A stretch of DNA of 28,806 nt from an uncultured Actinomycetes bacterium (GCA_937927625.1 CALBSD010000069.1:1-28806), one strand, 5' to 3'. Counted from the stretch's first letter, positions 8,781-15,873 are shown. Notes: generated by a model not told the origin, from the letters alone. Numbers and translations are program-made.

Positions 8781-9290
8781 TTATCGAAGCGTGTGAACGT
8801 TGAGAATGAGCTCGCGTGCCCATGTATCAAGCTGGCGTCCACCGATGCGCTCGGTGATGATGATGGCCTGAGATGGGTCATCCACCATTCCACTCCAGCG
8901 GATGTAGCCGCCCACGATGCCAAGGAGGCGATCGCCGACTTCTTCGCAATGCATCACAAGCTTCATGTTGCGACCAAGAAGGTCATGCAACTCTTTGTAG
9001 AACAAGCGAAGGAATGCATCGGTGTCATCGGCGCCACTCAGTGGGCGATGGCGATACGGCATGTTCAGTTCTTCGTAGGCATGCAAGTTATGAGGTGCAG
9101 CGATGGTGGAGATCAGGAGGTCGAAATGGTTTTCGCGAAGCCAGATGATTTCCTCTTGGCGGCGGACGCGGCGGTGGTTCTCGCCGTAGCCGCCGGGGCG
9201 CTCACAGATGGCGAGGCGGTCCTTGATGACCCAGGTGAAGTTGCGGGGGGTGATACCGAGTGCCCATTTTCCGCGCAGCTTTGGGGGCAT
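8781..9290 (-). CDS. Dual-specificity/tyrosine phosphatase-like protein (CX5R)
   Basis: 169 residues. The segment KLVMHCEEVGDRLLGIVGGY carries the CX5R P-loop signature (His114, Cys115, Arg121) of the protein tyrosine phosphatase superfamily. Upstream, DLLISTIAAPHNLHAYEEL fits the beta strand before the acid loop of dual-specificity phosphatases, and an Asp-containing loop (RPLSGADD) could supply the general acid. The P-loop is unusual: EEVGD is acidic where active enzymes usually have small or Gly-rich residues, so catalysis is uncertain. The start ATG at 9290 has a strong AGGAG 6 nt upstream, which decides it. It is the first gene of the run toward 6005. I infer the family from the motif and fold order only. 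Confidence 0.65.
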   Translation of the reverse strand: MPPKLRGKWALGITPRNFTWVIKDRLAICERPGGYGENHRRVRRQEEIIWLRENHFDLLISTIAAPHNLHAYEELNMPYRHRPLSGADDTDAFLRLFYKELHDLLGRNMKLVMHCEEVGDRLLGIVGGYIRWSGMVDDPSQAIIITERIGGRQLDTWARELILNVHTLR

Positions 9291-9322
9291 CCGAATCTCC
9301 TAATCAGTCCTGAAGTCAATAA

Positions 9323-9337
9323 CGGCGTAAAACGCCG
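9323..9337 (-). terminator. Possible weak terminator hairpin after tilS
   Basis: CGGCGT, loop AAA, ACGCCG forms a perfect 6-bp stem 10 bp past the tilS stop. On the minus strand it is followed by TTATTG, not a proper T-tract, so termination would be weak. It sits between tilS and the phosphatase-like gene. Confidence 0.35.
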
Positions 9338-9346
9338 CTCTGCAAG

Positions 9347-10231
9347 TTACCCCAGGATGTGCAGGGTCAGCCTCTGTTTACTCCTACGAATTTGCCGATT
9401 TTCTCCTATATCGCAGGCCAGGACGTCCCCTCGGGCCACGGCGAGGATCCGCTCCAGGGTGGCCAGGTCGGGCGGGTACGGGTCGGAGAGCCAGTGGCGA
9501 AGTGCCCGATGCGCGAGAGGGGCAGGGGCAACGGCAAGGGCCTTGGCATCGGTGGGGTCAATCCCTCGGGCGAGCTCATCCAGGAAGTCGTTATCCGCCC
9601 GCAATACATCCGCGGTGCGGGTTAGCAAGGGCATCGGGTCTCGTTGTGAGATGTCGCTCATCAGGGGGAGAAGTTCATTGCGTACCCGATTACGAAGAAA
9701 CCGGGGGTCGTTATTCGTGAGGTCTTCGACCGTTTCAATATTGAGAGTTGCACACAACGCCCGGGTTTCAGCACGGCGTAACCGCAACAATGGGCGCGTA
9801 ACACCTGGTCTCATGGCTGAAAGCCCTTGTGCACCCGCACCACGTAAGAGATTGATGAGCACCGTTTCTGCCTGATCATCTTCGGTGTGCCCGGTCATGA
9901 TTCCGCCCGGAAACATTGCGTATCTGGCGTTTCTGGCGCGTGCTTCAAGATTTGGTCCATCGCCCACATTCACGGTGTGAACAATGAGCTCTACCCCCAG
10001 TGAGTCTGTGACCGTGCGAATGATGTCGGCATCTGTTGATGATTCGGGTCGCAATTGATGATCAACGTGTATTGCCGTGATGGAGAGGTCCGCCGCATGA
10101 GCAAGCAGAAGCAACGCCATGGAATCGGGACCGCCGGATACTGCGAGTGAAACTGCGGTACCTGCAGGAGGAAAAGTGCAACGAGCGAGAAGTTGCTCGA
10201 GCGAAGGAGATGGTGTGGGGCCGTCCGTCAT
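9347..10231 (-). CDS. tilS: tRNA(Ile)-lysidine synthase TilS
   Basis: 294 residues. It uses ATP to attach lysine to C34 of tRNA-Ile(CAU), which switches the codon read from AUG to AUA. The PP-loop motif is SGGPDS at 32-37; further family segments are HVDHQLRPES, the GHTEDDQAETVL helix, and the LLRGAGAQGLSAM and RPLL region. The short C-terminal part with a substrate-binding helix is usual for actinobacterial enzymes; the large C-terminal domains of the E. coli protein are absent. The start is ATG at 10231 with GGAG 6 nt upstream. A small membrane-protein gene lies 21 bp upstream and is probably cotranscribed. hpt and ftsH, common downstream partners of tilS, are not here. Confidence 0.94.
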   Translation of the reverse strand: MTDGPTPSPSLEQLLARCTFPPAGTAVSLAVSGGPDSMALLLLAHAADLSITAIHVDHQLRPESSTDADIIRTVTDSLGVELIVHTVNVGDGPNLEARARNARYAMFPGGIMTGHTEDDQAETVLINLLRGAGAQGLSAMRPGVTRPLLRLRRAETRALCATLNIETVEDLTNNDPRFLRNRVRNELLPLMSDISQRDPMPLLTRTADVLRADNDFLDELARGIDPTDAKALAVAPAPLAHRALRHWLSDPYPPDLATLERILAVARGDVLACDIGENRQIRRSKQRLTLHILG

Positions 10232-10252
10232 GGGAGGCTCCGACAGCGACTA

Positions 10253-10408
10253 CTACTTGTTTTTCTGAGCTTGGCGCTGGCGACGGTTCGGGTAGCGAGA
10301 AGCGCTGACCTTCAAGAAGTAACCGACGACGGCTTGGAGAACTGCACCGATACCGGCGAGGAGAAGAACGAGGCCAACCCAGTAGTGCCATACATACGCT
10401 GCGAACAT
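10253..10408 (-). CDS. Small single-pass membrane protein
   Basis: Read from ATG at 10408 this gives 51 residues: a short aromatic N-terminus (MFAAYVWHYWVG), one strong hydrophobic helix (LVLLLAGIGAVLQAVVGYFL), and a basic tail ending RRQRQAQKNK. A longer reading from TTG at 10438 would give 61 residues but has no ribosome-binding site. TACGCT ending 7 nt before the ATG matches the leaderless layout seen elsewhere in the window. The positive tail suggests it stays in the cytoplasm, with the N-terminus outside. It precedes tilS by 21 bp. I do not recognise a named family and no function can be assigned. Confidence 0.6.
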   Translation of the reverse strand: MFAAYVWHYWVGLVLLLAGIGAVLQAVVGYFLKVSASRYPNRRQRQAQKNK

Positions 10409-10415
10409 GTCTTCC

Positions 10416-10421
10416 AGCGTA
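10416..10421 (-). promoter_or_regulatory. -10 element TACGCT for the small membrane protein gene
   Basis: TACGCT ends 7 nt before the ATG at 10408. It supports a leaderless transcript and the shorter start. The imperfect hairpin just upstream (10426-10447, GTACCCC paired with GGGGTTGTAC with a 2-nt bulge) could end transcription from the anti-sigma gene, though it lacks a T-tract. Confidence 0.4.
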
Positions 10422-10465
10422 GCCAGTACAACCCCCAACAGGGGTACTGATAGGGCTAGATGGAC

Positions 10466-10708
10466 CTAGTCGGCGCCAAGAACATCGTCACCAAAGCATT
10501 CAAGAAGGCGGTCGAGGAAACCCTCGGGCAGCTCCTCGTTCTGGGCCTTGGTCTTGATGACGGTGCGAAGTTCGGCATGGAACTCATAGGCGCCCTGACA
10601 GTCGACGCATCCCTTGAGGTGGCCAATGATCTCGGCTACACGTGCATCTGAGAGTTCAGAGTCAAGGTAACTCTCTAACTCGTTCAGTGTCTCTTGGCAA
10701 TCGGCCAT
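10466..10708 (-). CDS. Zinc-binding anti-sigma factor (RsrA/RshA-like)
   Basis: 80 residues from ATG at 10708. His30-x3-Cys34-x2-Cys37 (HLKGCVDC) is the ZAS zinc-binding signature of mycothiol-system anti-sigma factors, and Cys4 may be the additional ligand or redox thiol. The length matches the family. It lies 4 bp after the ECF sigma gene, the normal pairing in SigH/SigR systems, where disulfide formation in the anti-sigma factor releases the sigma factor during thiol-oxidative stress. A longer reading from 10879 would run into the sigma gene in another frame and is not needed. Cys71 near the C-terminus is extra. That this pair responds to redox is inferred from the family. Confidence 0.85.
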   Translation of the reverse strand: MADCQETLNELESYLDSELSDARVAEIIGHLKGCVDCQGAYEFHAELRTVIKTKAQNEELPEGFLDRLLECFGDDVLGAD

Positions 10709-10712
10709 GTGC

Positions 10713-11297
10713 TTAATCCTGTGGGTCCAGTAGGGACTCGTCCACGAGTCCTCGTTCTTTTGCGTATTCGTACAACATCTTTTGCATCGCTTTTCTTCCC
10801 CGATGCAGGCGAGACATGACAGTTCCGATGGGAACATCAAGCATTTCTGCAATTTCCTTGTAGGAAAAGCCTTCAACATCTGAAAGAAGAACAGGCACGC
10901 GGAAAGTCTCCGGAAGTTCCTCGATTGCGTTCTTCACTTCTTCATCAGTGAAGAGTTCCAACATCTGATCTTCGGCAGATTGATTCATTTTTGATTGATC
11001 GAAAGCACCCATGCGGCGGAAGAGGAACATCTCTTCCACTTCATCTAGTTCAGTCTCTTGAGGCTTGCGCTGTTGCGAGTTGTACTTATTAATGAAGGTG
11101 TTCGTCATGATGCGGAACAGCCACGCGCGCAAATTTGTGCCGTCCTGATAGGACTCAAATGCCCGCCATCCTTTAAGGAAAGTTTCCTGCACGAGATCTT
11201 CAGCATCTGCGCGATTGCGTGTCATACGCAATGCAGTAGAGAACAACTGCGGCGCATATTGCATCGCGTCAGTTGTGAAATCTTCGCGGGCCCCCAT
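10713..11297 (-). CDS. sigH: ECF RNA polymerase sigma factor, SigH/SigR type
   Basis: 194 residues. Region 2 spans about 15-80 (ALRMTRNRADAEDLVQETFL, then NLRAWLFRIMTNTFINKY). Region 4 spans about 120-172 (IEELPETFRVPVLLSDVEGF, then YKEIAEMLDVPIGTVMSRLH). The sequence style, including the extended linker with MFLFRRMGAFD, fits the SigH/SigR (ECF12) group controlling thioredoxin and mycothiol genes. Start ATG at 11297, 11 bp after the marR stop, so it may be read through from marR. No SigH-type autoregulatory -35/-10 pair was found upstream. Its anti-sigma factor follows by 4 bp. The gene symbol is by family resemblance. Confidence 0.9.
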   Translation of the reverse strand: MGAREDFTTDAMQYAPQLFSTALRMTRNRADAEDLVQETFLKGWRAFESYQDGTNLRAWLFRIMTNTFINKYNSQQRKPQETELDEVEEMFLFRRMGAFDQSKMNQSAEDQMLELFTDEEVKNAIEELPETFRVPVLLSDVEGFSYKEIAEMLDVPIGTVMSRLHRGRKAMQKMLYEYAKERGLVDESLLDPQD

Positions 11298-11308
11298 GTG
11301 CGAAATAT

Positions 11309-11818
11309 TTAGCGACTGCGTCGCTTACGTGCCTTCACTGCATTATCCATTGCAACGGTAAACCGCTCAAGAAACTGAGCAAGTACAAAACGCTCGTCTG
11401 GTGAATATTCATCAAGAATGGCGAGCGTGATGTCGCGACGGCGTTTATGCACTTCACCGTAAATGCGACGACCACGCTCGGTTGCGGCGATTGCAACGAC
11501 ACGACCGTCTCCATCATGTGTGACGCGTTCGGCAAGACCATCTTTAATAAGGCGTTGTACAGCACGAGTGGCAGTGCTTGGGTCGATACGAAGATATTCA
11601 GCAAGGTCGCCCATTCGACAGAAGTCAACGTTGGCTAAGAGATCGAGAGCGTCCATCTGGCCTGGTTCGATGGCGCTTCCACCAACTCCGTAAATGGCAT
11701 CACGGGCATCACCAGCTGTGGAACCGCGGCGAATTTCCCTCCATGCCTGGCCAACACGACGTGCTAGCTCAAGGTCGATGTCATTGAGGAGTTCTTCTGG
11801 CATCTCTATTTTCGTCAT
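11309..11818 (-). CDS. MarR-family transcriptional regulator
   Basis: 169 residues. The winged-helix core is clear: MDALDLLANVDFCRMGDLAE, then YLRIDPSTATRAVQRLIKDG as the recognition helix region, then LAERVTHDGDGRVVAIAAT as the wing. Flanking helices form the usual dimer interface. MarR proteins normally repress a divergent or adjacent operon and release on binding a phenolic or similar ligand. Here it is divergent from the hydrolase/sulfatase pair with only 19 bp between the start codons, so control of that pair and of itself is the natural inference. An internal start at Met6 is possible. The N-terminal extension before the helical core is somewhat long. Confidence 0.9.
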   Translation of the reverse strand: MTKIEMPEELLNDIDLELARRVGQAWREIRRGSTAGDARDAIYGVGGSAIEPGQMDALDLLANVDFCRMGDLAEYLRIDPSTATRAVQRLIKDGLAERVTHDGDGRVVAIAATERGRRIYGEVHKRRRDITLAILDEYSPDERFVLAQFLERFTVAMDNAVKARKRRSR

Positions 11819-11825
11819 CGTCTTC

Positions 11826-11832
11826 TAGGGTA
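11826..11832. promoter_or_regulatory. Shared symmetrical -10 (TAGGGTA) between marR and hydrolase genes
   Basis: On the plus strand TAGGGT (11826-11831) ends 6 nt before the ATG at 11838. On the minus strand TACCCT (11832-11827) ends 8 nt before the ATG at 11818. Only 19 bp separate the two start codons, so both transcripts must start here or inside the opposite gene. The plus-strand gene has no Shine-Dalgarno sequence and looks leaderless. Confidence 0.5.
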
Positions 11833-11837
11833 ACCCC

Positions 11838-12542
11838 ATGACAGAGAGCGACCAAGGTCAGGACACGCCTCAAACGCCGTTAGATGCCCTGGGGATCATG
11901 GCCAGTCAGCAAGGTCTGCTTTCGCCCATGTTGCGCCAAGTAGAGATGTACACCCGTCGCGGTTTGTTGTCACTTCTATGGCACGAACCAAAGGAACAAG
12001 CGCGCAATGTCGGGGTCATCATGGTGGGTGGAGCCATGGGCGGAACACTGGGACCAGGAAATGGTCTGTATAACGATTTTGGCCATGCCCTTGCCGAGGT
12101 GGGCATCCCCTCCATCCGGCTGAGTTACCGCAAACCAAACGACATGGACTCTTGCTGTGTCGACACTGCAGCAGCAGTGCAGTTACTTGTGGGTAGTGGT
12201 GCAGATCGCGTCGTCTTGATGGGCCACAGCTTTGGTGGCGCAGTGGCCATTCGTGTTGCGGTGGGATTGTCGGAAATGGTGGCGGGCGTCGTGACGTTTG
12301 CAACCCAATCCGCAGGGTGTGAGATTGCCGGAGGTTTGCAGGGCAAACCATTGTTGATGTTTCATGGCGACAGCGACTCGATTCTTCCTTCAGAGGCAAG
12401 TGAAGTGGTGCGTGCTATCGCCGGCACTGGTGACCTACGCATTATGGAAGGCGATGATCATCTTTTGACGAAGAGCCACGATGTCATGTTTGAACAAGTA
12501 CTGAAGTGGTTGCGAAATATTTTTGAAGGAGTTGCACAATGA
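11838..12542 (+). CDS. Alpha/beta hydrolase (dienelactone-hydrolase-like)
   Basis: 234 residues. VIMVGGAMGGTLGPG holds the oxyanion region, RVVLMGHSFGGAVA the nucleophile (Ser131), LLMFHGDSDSILP the acid (Asp178 or Asp180), and GDDHLL the His (His208): a complete triad in the order of dienelactone- and acylpeptidase-type hydrolases. No signal peptide. It overlaps the sulfatase start by 4 nt (ATGA), so the two are translationally coupled and probably act on the same substrate or successive intermediates, for example removal of an ester and a sulfate group. The start at 11838 is supported by the -10 TAGGGT 6 nt upstream. The substrate is not known. Confidence 0.85.
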   Translation: MTESDQGQDTPQTPLDALGIMASQQGLLSPMLRQVEMYTRRGLLSLLWHEPKEQARNVGVIMVGGAMGGTLGPGNGLYNDFGHALAEVGIPSIRLSYRKPNDMDSCCVDTAAAVQLLVGSGADRVVLMGHSFGGAVAIRVAVGLSEMVAGVVTFATQSAGCEIAGGLQGKPLLMFHGDSDSILPSEASEVVRAIAGTGDLRIMEGDDHLLTKSHDVMFEQVLKWLRNIFEGVAQ

Positions 12543-14071
12543 TTGCGGCACCCCAAAATGTTGTTGTTCTTCTGCTTGACAGTTTGAACCGCCATGAGAT
12601 GGGTGCATACGGCGGAAAGAATTTCGATACGCCAAACCTCGATCGTCTTGCTGCGCGTTCAGTGCGATTCACGAATCATCACACGGGGTCGTTGCCATGT
12701 ATTCCTGCACGACATGACATTTTGGTTGGTGCTTGGGATTTCTTATGGCGTCCTTGGGGCTCCATTGAATTATGGGAAGAACCAATTACTGCATCGCTGC
12801 GTCGTGAAGGTGTGATCACACAGTTGATTACGGATCACCCTCACTTGTTTGAAACAGGTGGTGAGAACTACCACACCGATTTCACTGCATGGGATTACGA
12901 ACGTGGGCACGAAAGTGATCCGTGGAAATCTCGTCCTGATCCGTCGTGGCTTGGAACACCGTCATATGGACGTGGACACACGCACTATGACAATTCACGT
13001 GGCTATTTCCGTGGCGAAGAAGACTTCCCTGGACCTCGCACGATGCAAGCAACTGCACGTTGGCTTGCAGAAGATGCGCCAGTGCATCGCGCAAAGGGCG
13101 AACGTTTCTTTCTTTTTGTTGACGAGTTTGACCCGCATGAACCTTTTGACACTCCGGAAGAGTGGGCAACTCGATACGACGACACGTGGGAAGGCCCACA
13201 CCTCACATGGCCGCCCTATGCAGTTGATGCATATAAACAAGGCATTTTGAACGAACGTGATGCTCGACAAATTCGCGCTCAATATGGTGGCAAGTTGTCA
13301 ATGATTGATCATTGGTTGGGTCGGGTGCTTGATGCACTGGACGCAACAAATGCATGGGAAGACACCGCAGTTATTTTGTGTACTGATCACGGGCACTACT
13401 TGGGTGATACCGATGTTCATGGTCGAGACGTTTGGGGCAAGCCAGGTTTGCCGGTGTACAAACCACTCGGGCATATTCCGATGTTGGTGTCTTGGCCAGG
13501 TATTGCGCCATCAACAAATGATGCGCTCACGACATCGACAGATATTCACGCAACGATTGCAGAAATTTTCGGCGCGCCGATTAAGCACACCGCGCACGGT
13601 AAATCTTTGGTGCCTGTTCTTGCTAATGAGAAAGAACAAGTGCGTGATTGGTTGCTCACCGGAGTGTGGGGTAGAGAAGTTCAGTTGGTGACAAACGATT
13701 GGCGTTACACGCGCGGTCCCGAAGGTGCGAATACTCCGCACTCGATGTGGTCGAACCGTTGGAGCACAATGCCGATTGCATCGATGCCCGATTACAAGAT
13801 GCCAATGCCTGATGGTCGTGCAGTTCTTGACTACATGCCGGGCAGCACCATCCCTGTCATTCGTCAACCATTCCGCGAAGGCGACTTGTTGCCATTCTGG
13901 TCGTACGCAAAGCAGTACGAGACAATTATGTTCAACCGTGCGGAAGATCCCGACGAGACGGTGAATCGCATTGATGACTCAATTGCAAAAGATGCTGAGG
14001 AATTGTTGCGTGTCGCGTTGACAGAAATTGATGCGCCAAGCGAACAGTTTGAACGTTTGGCGTTGAATTAA
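12539..14071 (+). CDS. Sulfatase, formylglycine-dependent (type I)
   Basis: 510 residues of the alkaline-phosphatase/sulfatase superfamily. The metal-binding N-terminus VVLLLDSLNRHEMGAYGG is followed by TPNLDRLA and by the signature CIPAR (Cys54 to Arg58) with LVG behind it, which is the CxPxR motif whose Cys is converted to formylglycine. VDEFDPHEPF (His200) and CTDHGHYLGD (Asp283, His284) supply further active-site residues. No signal peptide, so a cytoplasmic substrate is likely. No formylglycine-generating enzyme is encoded in the window. Coupled to the hydrolase by a 4-nt overlap and probably under the divergent MarR. The stop interleaves with the DUF5522 stop on the other strand. The substrate is unknown; a phosphonate hydrolase-type activity is an alternative within this family. 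Confidence 0.9.
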   Translation: MIAAPQNVVVLLLDSLNRHEMGAYGGKNFDTPNLDRLAARSVRFTNHHTGSLPCIPARHDILVGAWDFLWRPWGSIELWEEPITASLRREGVITQLITDHPHLFETGGENYHTDFTAWDYERGHESDPWKSRPDPSWLGTPSYGRGHTHYDNSRGYFRGEEDFPGPRTMQATARWLAEDAPVHRAKGERFFLFVDEFDPHEPFDTPEEWATRYDDTWEGPHLTWPPYAVDAYKQGILNERDARQIRAQYGGKLSMIDHWLGRVLDALDATNAWEDTAVILCTDHGHYLGDTDVHGRDVWGKPGLPVYKPLGHIPMLVSWPGIAPSTNDALTTSTDIHATIAEIFGAPIKHTAHGKSLVPVLANEKEQVRDWLLTGVWGREVQLVTNDWRYTRGPEGANTPHSMWSNRWSTMPIASMPDYKMPMPDGRAVLDYMPGSTIPVIRQPFREGDLLPFWSYAKQYETIMFNRAEDPDETVNRIDDSIAKDAEELLRVALTEIDAPSEQFERLALN

Positions 14072-14250
14072 TTCTTCGACGACTGTTCGCCGCGGTCGTA
14101 TGGGCAATGTCGGCAGATATTGCCGCAGCAGTAGCCGCGCTTCTTGAGGTACAGCTCTGTCATCACCATGAGACCGGTATCGGGGTCGGTGTAGAAATCG
14201 CGACCTGCAGTGACTGCGATTGCATGGGCTTGTTCAGCAGCAGGTGTCAT
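14068..14250 (-). CDS. DUF5522 small Cys-rich protein
   Basis: 60 residues. The core FYTDPDTGLMVMTELYLKKR followed by GYCCGNICRHCPYD matches the DUF5522 family. Cys41, Cys42, Cys46 and Cys49 are clustered and could bind a metal or an iron-sulfur cluster, but no function is established. Start ATG at 14250, 18 bp after the upstream lipoprotein stop. Its TAA interleaves with the sulfatase stop (convergent). Family membership is read from the motif and the fitting length. Confidence 0.8.
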   Translation of the reverse strand: MTPAAEQAHAIAVTAGRDFYTDPDTGLMVMTELYLKKRGYCCGNICRHCPYDRGEQSSKN

Positions 14251-14268
14251 GGCAATGTGCGAGTGGTA

Positions 14269-15108
14269 CTAACGGAATTCATTAGGCGTGACAAGGCCAT
14301 CACCATTTGCATCCGTGCCTGGAAGCTTGGTCTGGTCGGGCTCTAACGCCATCCATGTCGCTGTATCAATCATGCCGCTCTTCATTAATGCATGATCCTT
14401 TTGGAACTTGTACACAGCGAGTGCCATAGCAGGACCAAAGTAACCGTCAACGCTGGTGTTGTATCCGGCTTTGCGTAGTCGAGTCTGCATGAGTTGCACT
14501 GCAAGTCCGTGGTCACACTTTTCAACTGGCAGCTCACTGGATGCAAAGTAGGCAGTGCACTTCTCATTGAGAGATGCAGTGATGGAAGAGAGATCTGGTT
14601 GGCAACCAGTTTCGGGCGCGTACTTCAACATCTTGTTCGCGGGCCAGATGATGCATGCAATATCGCTTGGTGGAATTTCCTTCAGCGTGGCTGCACCAAC
14701 GTTGGGGATATAGCAACTCATGTTAAAACGAGTGAGGGGTAGCGAGCGCTGGCATGTAGCGGTGTTTACCCACTTTGCTCCGTCTAAGTGGAAGAGACGA
14801 GTTTGAGTGCAACCTTCTTCGGGACAGTTCCAACGATCACGATCGGTGTCGCCAAAGGCCCACGTGGCAGTGCACTTCTCTAAGACAAGCTTCTCGCCAT
14901 AGATCGCCCCAATTGCCTTGCTGTTACACGCAATTTCTTTTTCGCCAGAAGCGGGATTCAACAGCGATGGAATTGTTGTTGTCGTTGCAATAGGAAGTGT
15001 TGTTGTTGAAACGACTGTGGGAATTGTGGTGGTCGCAGAATCAGCAGACTTTGTGCCACATGCGACAAGACCAAAGATGAGAGGGAGAAGCAGTAGTGCT
15101 TTTTTCAC
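14269..15108 (-). CDS. Peptidoglycan-binding lipoprotein with C-terminal EF-hand loop
   Basis: 279 residues. The lipoprotein signal has lipobox LVAC with Cys17. A Thr/Ser/Pro-rich linker follows (about 22-48), then a Cys-rich region with ten or so Cys, likely disulfide bonded outside the membrane. A PG_binding_1 domain lies at about 203-255 (VQLMQTRLRKAGY, VDGYFGPAMALAVYKFQKDH). The last residues form a perfect 12-residue EF-hand loop from Asp266 to Glu277 (DANGDGLVTPNE). Starts with GTG at 15108; CACAAT 6 nt upstream could be its -10, although it does not match TANNNT. It is likely a cell-wall-contacting surface protein. The first domain is not recognised. Confidence 0.82.
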   Translation of the reverse strand: MKKALLLLPLIFGLVACGTKSADSATTTIPTVVSTTTLPIATTTTIPSLLNPASGEKEIACNSKAIGAIYGEKLVLEKCTATWAFGDTDRDRWNCPEEGCTQTRLFHLDGAKWVNTATCQRSLPLTRFNMSCYIPNVGAATLKEIPPSDIACIIWPANKMLKYAPETGCQPDLSSITASLNEKCTAYFASSELPVEKCDHGLAVQLMQTRLRKAGYNTSVDGYFGPAMALAVYKFQKDHALMKSGMIDTATWMALEPDQTKLPGTDANGDGLVTPNEFR

Positions 15109-15138
15109 TCTTCTATTGTGCCAACGTCTGAGCCGTTT

Positions 15139-15570
15139 CTAATCGTGACGAACTCGATTGTGGATTTCAATTGCGGCGCGAGCGGTCACCCAGACGGTGA
15201 TTGCCTCGACAAAGAGCGAGGCAAGGCCCAGCGGCTCACCCCAGTTACCAATGTCCTCAGTTGCGTTGGGCATCCCAACAGTTCGGTTGATGACGAATCC
15301 AACGAGAACCGCAAAAGACAATGCTGCGCTTGCGTACATTGCGTTCTTTGAAACACGCGTCGCAACAATTTCCGCCAGGACGAGAGATGCAGCAATCACA
15401 AGCACATAACCAACGCCGAGATAGCGGGTCTCTTCCCACTTGCCAGGGAGATCAAGAAGGTGGATCAACGCAATTCCGAGAAGTCCGATAATTGTGGCGC
15501 CGCGGCGGATTGAAAATTCCGCCGGAGAGGAGGATTGTGTTGCGTTGGGGAGATCATGAGTCATTGTCAT
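15139..15570 (-). CDS. Four-helix integral membrane protein of unknown function
   Basis: 143 residues from ATG at 15570. Four hydrophobic segments: ATIIGLLGIALIHLLDL, YLGVGYVLVIAASLVLAEIV, MYASAALSFAVLVGFVI and LGLASLFVEAITVWVTARAA. A short polar N-terminus precedes them and a basic tail follows (EIHNRVRHD). The frame is open further upstream to 15828, but that extension is Lys/Arg/Ser-rich and unlike the rest. TACGGT ending 7 nt before 15570 supports the shorter start. No family is recognised. It lies 30 bp upstream of the lipoprotein gene, on the same strand, so cotranscription is possible. Confidence 0.7.
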   Translation of the reverse strand: MTMTHDLPNATQSSSPAEFSIRRGATIIGLLGIALIHLLDLPGKWEETRYLGVGYVLVIAASLVLAEIVATRVSKNAMYASAALSFAVLVGFVINRTVGMPNATEDIGNWGEPLGLASLFVEAITVWVTARAAIEIHNRVRHD

Positions 15571-15873
15571 GACATGGACCGTACGGTTAGAAATCCCCTC
15601 GGTCTGTTCAATTGGATGTTTCTTGGATGAGTTGGATGAATCTTTACCTTGGCTGTGACGACTGTTCCGTTTTGTACGTCTTGGCTTTGCCCTATTGGGT
15701 GTGAAATTTGAGAATTTTTTACGAAGACAATTAACAAGAATGTGCCCAATGACACAAGGATGCGAAAAGGCTAAGGCATCCCTTGAATCTGTCTGTGATC
15801 TCGAAGCGAAATTCTTGGTATATCGCAAGGAAAAAAATATTTATATCTGAAATGTGCGCTGGATGACATCTCG
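15571..15873. other. 303-bp intergenic region, no convincing gene
   Basis: AT-rich relative to its neighbours. It holds the -10 of the membrane protein gene at one end and the 3' flank of the propeller gene at the other. A run of seven T's on the minus strand (plus-strand A's near 15830-15836) lies downstream of the propeller gene, but I see no strong stem before it. The 85-codon upstream extension of the membrane protein frame looks non-coding. Confidence 0.5.
15578..15583 (-). promoter_or_regulatory. -10 element TACGGT for the four-helix membrane protein gene
   Basis: TACGGT ends 7 nt before the ATG at 15570; no Shine-Dalgarno sequence is present, so a leaderless transcript is likely. Confidence 0.45.

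Noticed and set aside
10426..10447. Strong terminator after the anti-sigma gene
   Set aside because: The hairpin is imperfect (2-nt bulge) and has no T-tract; noted only under the promoter at 10416.
10709..10879. 137-residue reading of the anti-sigma gene
   Set aside because: The extra part overlaps the sigma gene in another frame; the 80-residue form from 10708 matches the family length and has the zinc motif in the expected place.
15571..15828. N-terminal extension of the four-helix membrane protein
   Set aside because: The composition is Lys/Arg/Ser-rich and unlike the rest, and the -10 TACGGT lies within it.
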